DNA of 16,498 nucleotides from an uncultured Lachnospiraceae bacterium. Its GTDB lineage: Bacteria > Bacillota > Clostridia > Lachnospirales > Lachnospiraceae. Positions 1-7,623 of the stretch are shown piece after piece. The position numbers and the translations under genes were made by a program. The notes below the pieces were generated by a model. The model was not told the DNA's origin, ran no database searches, and saw only the letters and a program-made list of their open reading frames with translations. The DNA lies in NCBI GenBank assembly GCA_934418125.1, contig CAKRWT010000049.1:1-16498 (forward strand). The letters run 5' to 3'. How positions within the stretch are numbered: position 1 is the first letter of the stretch; every line of letters starts with the position of its first letter.

Positions 1-569
1 CGATCCGTCACATTGACTGCCACATGCTCCAGAAATCCTCCGCATTCATAATGTCTGTTGGAATTGTCTCTGGTCACAGTGAAACGGATGGGTCCACGAA
101 TCAGCTCATAAGGAAGATATATCCCTTTTAAGTTTTTCTTGTTTTCTTTTAAAATCTGTGCTTCATTTTTATCATGATGCTGTTCAATCCATTCATCCAG
201 CCGTTTTTCTGCCTGTTTCCTGTTCAGCTTAAAAGGAATCAGCATCTCCGGGAAACCTTCTCCCATCTGGACATCTGAGCGCAGAACCTTGGACTGGCAG
301 AAAATACAGGTCTCCGCCACTTCATGTTCTTTTACAATGACCCTGGCCCCACAATTCGGACACTCACAGGCAATTGTCCGGCTATCCGGAAGTTCCTGCT
401 GCAACAAGGTTTTTGTAAGACTCCGAAATTCCTGAAGCTCTTTTAACGGAATCTCTGTTCCTGTATTTCCTCCACAGTTTGAACAGTGGTAATTCTGTGT
501 CAATACATCAAACTGGGCAGGTGCGCCACAGGTGGCACAGTGGATGGTCATAATCTTCCCCTGATTCAT
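1..569 (-). CDS. Zinc-ribbon (YdjG-like) protein, partial at window edge
   Basis: An open reading frame starts with ATG at 569 and runs off the left edge without a stop, giving at least 189 residues. The start follows GGGAGGAGAGGGT at good spacing; an internal ATG at 551 is a weaker choice. The N-terminus carries a CxxC pair at residues 11/14, a second at 29/32 (CSNC), then CPNC and CIFC pairs, so two zinc ribbons are likely. A conserved core follows, with IPFKL, then LKGIYLPYELIRGPIRFTV. The same order of zinc ribbons, IPFKL and KGVYVPFWLF occurs in the 365-residue protein at 4271-5368, so the two are paralogues in one operon. By that comparison the missing C-terminus probably carries a membrane segment. 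Function is unknown; a YdjG-like adaptor role is inference. It is the last visible gene of the operon, 25 nt after the preceding stop. Confidence 0.85.
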   Translation of the reverse strand, partial: MNQGKIMTIHCATCGAPAQFDVLTQNYHCSNCGGNTGTEIPLKELQEFRSLTKTLLQQELPDSRTIACECPNCGARVIVKEHEVAETCIFCQSKVLRSDVQMGEGFPEMLIPFKLNRKQAEKRLDEWIEQHHDKNEAQILKENKKNLKGIYLPYELIRGPIRFTVTRDNSNRHYECGGFLEHVAVNVTD

Positions 570-594
570 ACCCTCTCCTCCCTTAATCCTGTTT

Positions 595-984
595 TTATGC
601 CCAGGGATCTGCCGCTTTTGGTATGCGGATTCCGGCTAGGAGCTGCTGTTCCCACAAAAACCACTGTCCTGTAGATGGTTTCATCCGGAGCTTTAATGGC
701 CGCGGACTATCTGCTCCGCTGCACGCCACATACAAGGTCAGATATCCTTCTCCTATCTGGCTTCTGCTGTAGGCGTTTTCCGATACCACTACCCGGTAGG
801 ACTGTACTGGAGTATAATTATTCTCCGGAGAAGAGCCGGAAAAATAAGAACGCATCAGATACTCTTTTCCACGAAATCTGTCTCTTATAAACTGTACTTC
901 CTCCGGGTTTGTCAAGCCTGCCTGGGGCATTGCCTGTAATTCCTGTAATGTTTTTGGAAGTCTGTTCAATGTTATCTCGCTCAT
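595..984 (-). CDS. Small uncharacterised cytosolic protein
   Basis: A 129-residue protein with no signal peptide or membrane segment. Two ATGs lie side by side (987 and 984). The Shine-Dalgarno AAAGGAGGG at 990-998 sits only 2-3 nt from the first but about 6 nt from the second, so 984 (MSEITLNRLP) is preferred. Conserved-looking blocks are LPKTLQELQAMPQA near the N-terminus, RSYFSG.SPENNYTP in the middle, and ADSPRPLKLRMKPSTGQWFLWE with a terminal DPWA. I recall similar proteins in Clostridia (possibly the family DUF6935, not certain) that have an extra segment of roughly 40 residues between the PQA and FIRDRF blocks. If that recollection is right, this copy has an in-frame internal deletion. 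The upstream gene's stop codon lies inside this gene's ribosome binding site, so translation is probably coupled. No function can be assigned. Confidence 0.85.
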   Translation of the reverse strand: MSEITLNRLPKTLQELQAMPQAGLTNPEEVQFIRDRFRGKEYLMRSYFSGSSPENNYTPVQSYRVVVSENAYSRSQIGEGYLTLYVACSGADSPRPLKLRMKPSTGQWFLWEQQLLAGIRIPKAADPWA

Positions 985-996
985 CATATCCCTCCT

Positions 997-2337
997 TTAG
1001 ATTGGTTCCCATTCTCCGGTCAGATCATCCATTCGATAAACGAGTCCGGATGGAGACACCGCATAATAATATTCTGCTACGAACTGGTCCGGATGCTCTG
1101 TTCCAAGGGCAAAGAGCACACAGGCTTCACCCTGGATAGTCTCCATACCGTCCACATCCCGGATTGCCATACCCAGTTCCAGCCTCTCCTGTACTTCAGA
1201 TTGTGCAAGAAGCACCTCGATTTCATTGCCGGAATAATCATAGTTTTCCCCGGCCGCTGCTACGGGACGCAAGTAGAATTTTTCCACTGACCCGCTCGTA
1301 AAAGGGAAAAAGGCTTCTCCTTCCATTTCGTGAATGGTCAGGCAGTCTCCTTCCAGCTCCAGCCAGATCGTACCGCTTCGGGTTCCATCCGGTGTGTTCA
1401 GCCAGAATTCCAGTGACTCCCCAAAGGGATCCCCATATGCATAATAGCCATCCCAGAAAAAACGGATATCCTCCATCTCTCCATCCAAAAGACCCCCGTA
1501 ATACCACATATCCGAAGGATATCCAGTCTCGCCCGTCAGGAAGGTAACGCTGTAAAAATAGGGTTCACCAGCATCTGTTTTCGCAGAATCACAATACCAG
1601 CTTCCTTCCATTCCATAGAGATATCCCTCCTCCGGCATGTAGGAACCGGATAAAAGCTGTTTAACCCCGTCAGCAGGTTCTATCTCTCCAGCAAAGGTAA
1701 GATAATAAGGGTACCAGGAAACTTCCCTGTTTCCCTTTCTGGCCGTGACCTGTACATTGGGATAAAGATCACTGAGGTTGCAGCATAAAATCAAAGGAAG
1801 GCCATCGTCGCTTTCCCATAGCAGTTCCCCTGGGCTGGTCTCCGTAAAGTCATCATTCCAGCTGCAGGACTCTATGGACATCTTCCACCCCGCCTCTGCA
1901 GGAACGATGACATACCACTCATCCCCTGTATATTCTATGATATGGTCTTCTGGAATCCCTTCCAGATACGGATAGGTCTCTGCTCTTTGATATTCTTTTC
2001 CCGGAAAGCTGTAATCTGGCGTATAACCCAGAAATGCAGCACCAAACACTGCCCCATAATCTCTCAGCCATTCCTGTTCTTCCACCAATGCCGCTTTCCC
2101 AGCCTCCGTAAGCCAGGAAGCCGTACCTTCTTTTGGGGACTCTCCCAAATCCATGGATTCCGTATGGTCGCTGGTGGCAGTTGCTTCTTCTTCCGATTCT
2201 ACATAGTCCGGATTGGTCATTCCCAGACCGCCATCTCTAATGTCCAGGAGGTCGCAGCCGGTAAGAAGTATGCAGAGCAATACCAGTATTGTCAGAACCA
2301 CTCCTCTCTGTTTTCTAGTCTTTCTGTCCTTTCCCAA
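997..2337 (-). CDS. Lipoprotein of unknown function (446 aa)
   Basis: The N-terminus has a basic stretch, a hydrophobic core and the lipobox LLTGC with the lipidated cysteine at residue 28, so the protein should be anchored to the outer face of the membrane. The start is TTG at 2337, with AGGAGGG about 8 nt upstream; there is no ATG before the lipobox. A Ser/Glu/Thr-rich spacer (about residues 40-75) leads to a globular part rich in Tyr and Trp. Residues about 240-360 (around SWYCDS, FLTGETGYPSDMWYYGG and FWLNTPDG) read like a beta-barrel or lipocalin-like fold, a guess from composition only. No enzyme motif is visible. It lies 46 nt after the previous lipoprotein and 9-12 nt before the next gene, within the long operon. 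A role in an envelope-facing complex is inferred from context. Confidence 0.85.
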   Translation of the reverse strand: MGKDRKTRKQRGVVLTILVLLCILLTGCDLLDIRDGGLGMTNPDYVESEEEATATSDHTESMDLGESPKEGTASWLTEAGKAALVEEQEWLRDYGAVFGAAFLGYTPDYSFPGKEYQRAETYPYLEGIPEDHIIEYTGDEWYVIVPAEAGWKMSIESCSWNDDFTETSPGELLWESDDGLPLILCCNLSDLYPNVQVTARKGNREVSWYPYYLTFAGEIEPADGVKQLLSGSYMPEEGYLYGMEGSWYCDSAKTDAGEPYFYSVTFLTGETGYPSDMWYYGGLLDGEMEDIRFFWDGYYAYGDPFGESLEFWLNTPDGTRSGTIWLELEGDCLTIHEMEGEAFFPFTSGSVEKFYLRPVAAAGENYDYSGNEIEVLLAQSEVQERLELGMAIRDVDGMETIQGEACVLFALGTEHPDQFVAEYYYAVSPSGLVYRMDDLTGEWEPI

Positions 2338-2383
2338 TTGCTATCCCTCCTATCATGATAAAAATGGTAACTTCTTTGAACTA

Positions 2384-3397
2384 TTAACCGCCATAGTCTG
2401 AGTAATCTTCTATCAGGCGCACCGTATGATAAGCTTCCGTCCCATACATCTGAATCATCAAATCATTCCAGTGAATCGTTGGATAAAACCAGGCAAATTC
2501 CTGACCGGACACATCCTCAATCACATAGCCGTCAGGAGAATTATATACATACATTGCCTCCTTTGTGTAATAGGGATTCATCTCTTGATCATACACGGTA
2601 TAATCCACTGTTCCCACCTCTATCCGCTCGTCCGGACTGTTGAAAAATCCAGAATCTCCTGCTCCACTATACATATTGAAACTCCAGGTCTCATACCCTT
2701 CTCTCTCTGAATATGCCGGCATGGACTCATAAAGCCCTGGGGTAACCAGCAACATCCCTATCTGCCACACTTTTCTGCCATTTTCATCCGTATACCAGCC
2801 ATCCGGAGTCATATGGTTACGCAGAATATTACCTGTTTCATCCAGATACCTGTCGGTTCCATCTATCTCTGTCATCCAGCAGGAGGCATCTTTTTTTCTG
2901 TAGTACTCTCCCTGCATAAATGGAATATATGCTGTACCGAAATCTACAGAAAGGACATCTCCCGAAAGTGTATACACTGCTGTTATATCCTGGGTTGCAG
3001 AAACTGCCTGTGTTTTTCCGGCATCTGTAAACTGCAGAATATCTATCATCTGCTCGTAGTTGCTCTCCGGGTATGAAAGAAACAGATAATCCTCATCTGT
3101 GTCATACACTGTGATATATTCTCCGTCTTCCCGGTAATATGTACCATTCCAGGCAGACTGATTTGCCACTCTTTCAAATCCCTGTCCGGCCGATTCCGTG
3201 ATTTCTATAATTTCATCGTCAGCAGATTCTGCCGTTTCTTCATACTCTGATTCTGTCATCGGTTCATTTGCCATTTCTGGTTCTTCACGAACAGATTCTA
3301 TCGTTTTCCCGTCAGACACTTCCGGCTTTTTTCCACAGGCTGTCACGGCAGCCATTGATAATACAATCACAGCACCCATCAGAACTTTCATACACAT
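2384..3397 (-). CDS. Lipoprotein of unknown function (337 aa)
   Basis: The start is placed at ATG 3397, since AAAGGAG lies 5 nt upstream; an ATG at 3391 is also possible. The frame is open up to an ATG at 3418, but that one has no ribosome binding site. The signal peptide ends in the lipobox AVTAC, cysteine at residue 21 of this reading. An acidic Ser/Glu-rich tether (roughly residues 30-75) is followed by a compact domain beginning NQSAWNGTYYREDGEY, whose alternating pattern suggests a beta-rich, lipocalin-like barrel. A C-terminal region is rich in Tyr and acidic residues and ends YSDYGG. No catalytic motif is visible. It follows the TPM-domain gene by 34 nt and precedes another lipoprotein by 46 nt. 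Function is unknown; operon position suggests an extracellular partner of the membrane proteins upstream. Confidence 0.85.
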   Translation of the reverse strand: MCMKVLMGAVIVLSMAAVTACGKKPEVSDGKTIESVREEPEMANEPMTESEYEETAESADDEIIEITESAGQGFERVANQSAWNGTYYREDGEYITVYDTDEDYLFLSYPESNYEQMIDILQFTDAGKTQAVSATQDITAVYTLSGDVLSVDFGTAYIPFMQGEYYRKKDASCWMTEIDGTDRYLDETGNILRNHMTPDGWYTDENGRKVWQIGMLLVTPGLYESMPAYSEREGYETWSFNMYSGAGDSGFFNSPDERIEVGTVDYTVYDQEMNPYYTKEAMYVYNSPDGYVIEDVSGQEFAWFYPTIHWNDLMIQMYGTEAYHTVRLIEDYSDYGG

Positions 3398-3431
3398 GCC
3401 ATCTCCTTTTCCAAACACTTTTCAGCGTCAC

Positions 3432-4253
3432 TTAAAACTTTCCGCCGCCTCCGCCGTGGGTTGTTCCCGAAGAAGAGGTATGGGTACTACTTTCGGAACT
3501 GTCCTTTTCCGGTTTCTTTACCCGATCCACTTTACTGTACAGGAACAAGTCCTGCTGGGTTTCCAGCTTCATACTTCCTTTTTTTACATAATTTGCTGCG
3601 GCTTCCTGTTTCCGCACCGTTTTCAGCTGAGCCTTCATGCTGCCCACGATAAGAAATGCTCCCACCAGACCAATCACAATACAGATAGGAAGTACCAGTG
3701 GTGATAACGGTGCATGGGGCAGATCCTTGTTTGAAAACGGATGACCTTCTCTGGCCATCATAATCAGCTGATCACACTCAGACGCATAGGTGTGGAATGC
3801 GGCAACATAATTTCCGGAGGAAAGGTCTTCTTTCATCGCACTTTCCAGATAACTGATTCCCGCATCTGTAAAAGCTGTAATTCCATAACCACAGGTGGAA
3901 ATATACCAGTCACGTTCTTCCATACTGATAAGCAGCAGCACTCCATCCCTGTTTGCTCCATATCCGTAGTCACAGTAATCATAAAGATCGTCCGCATAAT
4001 CCTGAATATCACTGTAACCATCCATGTCTTCTGACGTGATCAGTACAATATCCATTTTCTGTCGTTCACTGATTTCATTTAAAGTTTCAAGTAACTCAGA
4101 CTCTTCCTCATAGGTCAGAAGATCCGCCATGTCGATCAGACGTTCATACTCTCCCGTAAATCCTTCCGCATTCACTATCGCTGCCGGGAAAGACCATGCC
4201 GCCAGAAGCACAGCTGCCGTCATACCCACAAGTTGTTTCCCCATCCTTTTCAT
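3432..4253 (-). CDS. TPM-domain membrane protein (YdjH-like)
   Basis: A 273-residue protein starting at ATG 4253, preceded by AAAGGAGGG at 8 nt. A longer GTG start at 4292 would overlap the upstream gene and lacks a ribosome binding site. A signal peptide ends near IVNA-E (residues about 1-30). The TPM domain follows (about 31-160), with LIDMADLLTYEEESELLETL, MDIVLITSEDM, YGYGANRDGVLLLISMEERDWYIST and GYGITAFTD blocks. One membrane segment (PLVLPICIVIGLVGAFLIVG) comes next, then a basic region and a Ser/Thr/Gly-rich tail ending GGGGGKF. This order (secreted TPM domain, membrane segment, glycine tail) matches YdjH of B. subtilis and the YgcG/TPM family. Some TPM proteins are called phosphatases, but a role in membrane-stress complexes fits this neighbourhood better. 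The adjacent zinc-ribbon gene ends 17 nt upstream, matching the ydjG-ydjH gene order. Confidence 0.9.
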   Translation of the reverse strand: MKRMGKQLVGMTAAVLLAAWSFPAAIVNAEGFTGEYERLIDMADLLTYEEESELLETLNEISERQKMDIVLITSEDMDGYSDIQDYADDLYDYCDYGYGANRDGVLLLISMEERDWYISTCGYGITAFTDAGISYLESAMKEDLSSGNYVAAFHTYASECDQLIMMAREGHPFSNKDLPHAPLSPLVLPICIVIGLVGAFLIVGSMKAQLKTVRKQEAAANYVKKGSMKLETQQDLFLYSKVDRVKKPEKDSSESSTHTSSSGTTHGGGGGKF

Positions 4254-4270
4254 CTGTCTTGCCCTCCTTT

Positions 4271-5368
4271 CTATAAAATACGTGCCAGCCACAACAGCCA
4301 GCTTATACCATAAGCCGCTGCAGCAATGGCAGCTGTTGAAAGAAGCATCCAGCGGTTTGCTGCTTTCTTATCCACCGGAAGATCTCCGACAAATTTACCA
4401 TTCTGCCCATTCATGGCAAACCGGTACTGTTCTCCATTCCACGTGGTATTTAAAATCCATACCGGATACAGTGCGTATTTAGCACTACCATCATGAAGCT
4501 GTATCCTGCTTTGTTCCACAGTTACAGTGTTGTAGCCTGTCACCGTGGATCGGAAATTATCTTCCGTTGATTTCTTCACACGGACATTGGCGCGTTCCAC
4601 GCTTTCTTCAGCAGATACATCATATTTGTCAGCCATATAACCTGCAAGATATGCTGTCTGGAATGGAACCGCTTCACTAAAATCGAAGGGTTCAATTGAT
4701 TCCATCAAATCGTCCTCCATCTTGCTGGAGCCATCTACCGGCACTCTCTCAAATCCAATGGTTCCGCCTCTGTTTAACAGGAAAAACCGCGTCTCTGTGT
4801 AATCATACTTGCTGTCACTCCAAGTTCTTATCTGTGTCCCCCGATATCTGATATTGGCATCTACATTGGTGTCAAACAGCCAGAACGGCACATATACACC
4901 TTTAATCTCATCAATATGGTTCTGATCTCTAAAAATCCTCGGAAGAAGACGTTTTCCACTCAAATGCTTCATGAGACCTGCCTTCGCCGCCTTTTTATCC
5001 AGCTTAAACGGAATCACATAATCCGGGCGAAGCTCTCCCGAAAACTGCCCCATCAAAACAATCGCATTCCCACAGTATGGGCAGGAAGAGGCGGCAGTAC
5101 TTTCGTCTCCCACAATCTCGCCGCCACAGGATTTACACTGATAGGTACGCAGTCCCGTTTCCTCTCCGTCCTGCCACTCGCTTCCTGCAGCAGTATCCCA
5201 TCTCATATCATCGCCCTGCTCCTGCTGTTTTAAAGCCTCATCATATCCCTGAAGGGCCTCCATCTCAAATTCTGTGTCACAGCAGGGGCACTTCATTTTC
5301 TGAATGGCGCTGTCAAAAACAATGGCACCGCCACAGCATGGACATTTATATTCCTGAATATTTCCCAT
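4271..5368 (-). CDS. Zinc-ribbon membrane protein (YdjG-like)
   Basis: A 365-residue protein with ATG at 5368, preceded by AAAGGAGG. Four CxxC pairs at residues 9/12, 27/30, 78/81 and 96/99 form two TFIIB-like zinc ribbons split by a polar linker. A conserved core follows with IPFKLDKKAA (about 119), IKGVYVPFWLFDT, a beta-rich region, and a C-terminal block ALYPVWILNTTWNGEQYRF. One membrane segment (about 344-362) ends the protein, so the zinc ribbons and core should face the cytoplasm. Such proteins are often annotated by automatic pipelines as helicase or primosomal-like because of the zinc ribbons; no helicase motif is present. The best comparison is YdjG of B. subtilis, which with YdjH forms a membrane complex that recruits the SPFH protein YdjI. 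A partial paralogue lies at 1-569. Confidence 0.88.
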   Translation of the reverse strand: MGNIQEYKCPCCGGAIVFDSAIQKMKCPCCDTEFEMEALQGYDEALKQQEQGDDMRWDTAAGSEWQDGEETGLRTYQCKSCGGEIVGDESTAASSCPYCGNAIVLMGQFSGELRPDYVIPFKLDKKAAKAGLMKHLSGKRLLPRIFRDQNHIDEIKGVYVPFWLFDTNVDANIRYRGTQIRTWSDSKYDYTETRFFLLNRGGTIGFERVPVDGSSKMEDDLMESIEPFDFSEAVPFQTAYLAGYMADKYDVSAEESVERANVRVKKSTEDNFRSTVTGYNTVTVEQSRIQLHDGSAKYALYPVWILNTTWNGEQYRFAMNGQNGKFVGDLPVDKKAANRWMLLSTAAIAAAAYGISWLLWLARIL

Positions 5369-5400
5369 ACTCTGTCCTCCTTTCTTCTCTCTGCCTGGAT

Positions 5401-6573
5401 TTACTCAAACCATGAGTCAACCGGTTCTCTGAATTGAGCTTCATTTAACAGAGTCTCCAACAGATCCAGAGATTTCTGATAATAGATATCCGGATCATTC
5501 TTCATTGTATTCGTAGCAGCTGCCAGTTCCACTGTATCCGTCAGTACACTGTCATCCACATAGGTGGTCGCATACACATCATAATTGGTACCCTCATTGA
5601 TCTTAAGACGCAGATAACTGCTCACATATCCATAGAACATAGTCTGTTTCATAATTCCAGAATATCCGGCAATGGTACATTCCTCGTACCCTTCCGCTTC
5701 CAGATAGGCATTACTGATCGTGTTGTTGATCGTTGCTACTACTCTTGTCGGTATCGGATCTGAATCATATACTTCTGCTTTCAGACTGTATACCTGGAAA
5801 TCCTGCGGAACCTGGATGATTTCAACGGTTTCTCCATGATATTCGATGGTATCCGGAAGAGAACACATACCAGAGCCCTGGTATTTGCGTCCGCTGCGGT
5901 CTTCTTTGCCTTCATAATCTGTAGTCACTGTGAGGGTTTCCAGGAACATATCCCTGGTATCTGCCAGTTCCTTTATGCTGGCATATTCCTCATCTCCGCC
6001 TTCAAAATAAACTGACACATACAGATTCAGTCCCTCTGTAAAGGAGCCCAAATCAATGGTATAGTTCCAGGAGGTGTTCGTGGTTTCCAAAGAAGCCGGA
6101 TAATTCTGAACCTGTATCTTCTCCGTATCCTCGTCCGCCAGCATCCCAGCCAGATTCTCCGTACCTGTCGCCGTCAGCCGGATATCCATCATCAGTACAT
6201 CGCCAGCTGCATTTTCTGATTTGTACACATATCTCTGAGGTACATTGACCGGGTCTTTTTTGTTCAGGCACTGTATTTCCCATTCCTTCGCTTCATTCGG
6301 GAGATAGAACTTTGCCTGTGCCTGGATCTTCGGATTTGTCAGCAGAAACTCTGTGGCATTCTCCGGAATCTTGGGCTGAGGTTCTTCCGTCTCAGTCTCT
6401 TTCGCTTCCACTTCTCCCTCTTTTGATTCGTCCTCTTTTGTTTCTTCCGTTATTTCTGTCGTTTCAGGATTAGCAGCATCGGTCTCAGCCGGTTTATTCC
6501 CTCCACCGCATGCAGCCAGACCAAATGCCACAATCATTGCCAGTACAACGGTTAAAATTCTTCTTTTCCCCAT
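5401..6573 (-). CDS. Lipoprotein of unknown function (390 aa)
   Basis: The signal peptide ends in lipobox LAAC with the cysteine at residue 22, followed by GGGNKP and a long Glu/Thr/Lys-rich tether to about residue 75. Two folded regions follow. One runs from ATEFLLTNPKIQAQAKFYLP to about residue 220. The second begins GMCSLPDTIEYHGETVEII and ends PVDSWFE. Both open with a leader then an LP block and end with helices near VELAAATNTM or ASIKELADTRDMFLETL, so an internal duplication is possible but weak by eye. No catalytic motif is visible. The start ATG 6573 has AGGAGG about 9 nt upstream. The gene lies between the DUF4428-type gene (31 nt) and the YdjG-like gene (32 nt), inside the core of the operon, which makes it a good candidate for an outer-face component of the same complex. 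Confidence 0.88.
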   Translation of the reverse strand: MGKRRILTVVLAMIVAFGLAACGGGNKPAETDAANPETTEITEETKEDESKEGEVEAKETETEEPQPKIPENATEFLLTNPKIQAQAKFYLPNEAKEWEIQCLNKKDPVNVPQRYVYKSENAAGDVLMMDIRLTATGTENLAGMLADEDTEKIQVQNYPASLETTNTSWNYTIDLGSFTEGLNLYVSVYFEGGDEEYASIKELADTRDMFLETLTVTTDYEGKEDRSGRKYQGSGMCSLPDTIEYHGETVEIIQVPQDFQVYSLKAEVYDSDPIPTRVVATINNTISNAYLEAEGYEECTIAGYSGIMKQTMFYGYVSSYLRLKINEGTNYDVYATTYVDDSVLTDTVELAAATNTMKNDPDIYYQKSLDLLETLLNEAQFREPVDSWFE

Positions 6574-6604
6574 ATATCAGCGCCTCCTATTGTTGCTCTT
6601 TCTG

Positions 6605-7591
6605 CTAAAATGGACTTCCGCACTGCGGACAGAATTTCGGTAGATGCGCCGGATCTGCAGGCTCCCAGCCACAGCCTCTGCAGCGGAAACTCCGCGCTTC
6701 CGGCTGCTGAGAACCACAGTTCTGACAGAATCTTCCAGTGTTTGCCACGCCACAGGAGCAGGTCCAGATTCCATTCTGCATCATATTCGGATTCTGCATG
6801 CCAGCCTGCCCCTGCATCATTCCGACACCAGCCACGCCAGCGCCTATTCCGTTCACAACGGAATTGACGAATCCCTGACCATCTGCCATATTGTTGATCA
6901 CATTCGCCGCTACACCTCTTGCTGTCGGCTGACCGGTCAGAACAGCTACGATTTCATCTGCCATTTGCTGATATTTACGGTAATCCATATTGTATTCCGG
7001 ATGTACCATGCTCTGGCGGCGGCTGCCCATCATTCTTCCCATGCCAGCACCCATACCGGTAACCTCATCTACAATCTCAATATCACTCGAATTCAAACGG
7101 AAACGAATCTGGCTGAACCAGGGATGTTTGACTGAAATCTCAATATAGAAGTTATAGGAATAACAGAATCTCGGCGGATTATAGCTGACTTCCTTCCCCT
7201 GGGCGTCCTTCTGTTTCAGTTCCGTGTCATCCACCTTCAGATCCAGATTGCAGGAAATTACATCGGAAAGGCTGATAATATCTGGATTCGCCTTTAAAAC
7301 ATCACAGGAAGAGGTGACAACAAAGCGTTTTCCGAGCTCATCAACCATCACCTTCATCCGTTCACCCATGATGCGGGTTGCCCGGAAACTTGCAATCTGG
7401 CGCTGGTTTTCTTCACGATAGGACAGCTGCTGTTTGATTTCCTCCACCGTAGAAGATTTTCTCTCAGAGAAAAACGGGGAAAGCTTTGCTGCACAATCTT
7501 TACAGAGATTTCCATCCTCTAGCTTTCGGTTTCCAAGGAGTCCAATCTTTTCTCCACACACATCACAATACTTTTTATCAAATAATCCCAT
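6605..7591 (-). CDS. DUF4428-type protein with C-terminal zinc ribbons
   Basis: A 328-residue cytosolic protein. The N-terminus has CxxC pairs at residues 9/12 and 30/33 (YCDVCGEKIGLLGNRKLEDG), the signature of the DUF4428 treble-clef-like domain. A central region (about 60-190) resembles DUF4428 partners with a PH-like fold; that fold is inference. A Gly/Met/Asn-rich linker (about 225-275) follows. The C-terminus holds two zinc ribbons: WTCSCG...FCQNCG at 276-293 and FRCRGCGWEPADPAHLPKF then CPQCGSPF to the end. This C-terminal module is nearly the same as that of the SPFH protein just upstream. ATG 7591 has AAGGGAG upstream. It lies 32 nt after the SPFH gene. The shared module suggests that both proteins dock on the same partner. 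Function unknown. Confidence 0.88.
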   Translation of the reverse strand: MGLFDKKYCDVCGEKIGLLGNRKLEDGNLCKDCAAKLSPFFSERKSSTVEEIKQQLSYREENQRQIASFRATRIMGERMKVMVDELGKRFVVTSSCDVLKANPDIISLSDVISCNLDLKVDDTELKQKDAQGKEVSYNPPRFCYSYNFYIEISVKHPWFSQIRFRLNSSDIEIVDEVTGMGAGMGRMMGSRRQSMVHPEYNMDYRKYQQMADEIVAVLTGQPTARGVAANVINNMADGQGFVNSVVNGIGAGVAGVGMMQGQAGMQNPNMMQNGIWTCSCGVANTGRFCQNCGSQQPEARSFRCRGCGWEPADPAHLPKFCPQCGSPF

Positions 7592-7623
7592 ATTGAAATC
7601 TCCCTTCTTTTTGTCAGGTATTT

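Noticed and set aside
3432..4253. TPM protein called a phosphatase
   Set aside because: The domain order and neighbours match YdjH-type envelope proteins; no evidence for catalysis is visible.
4254..4292. Longer GTG start for the TPM protein
   Set aside because: It has no ribosome binding site, overlaps the upstream gene, and adds residues before a clear signal peptide; ATG 4253 has AAAGGAGGG.
4271..5368. Zinc-ribbon protein as a helicase or primosome component
   Set aside because: No helicase or ATP-binding motif; only the zinc ribbons cause that resemblance, and there is a C-terminal membrane segment.
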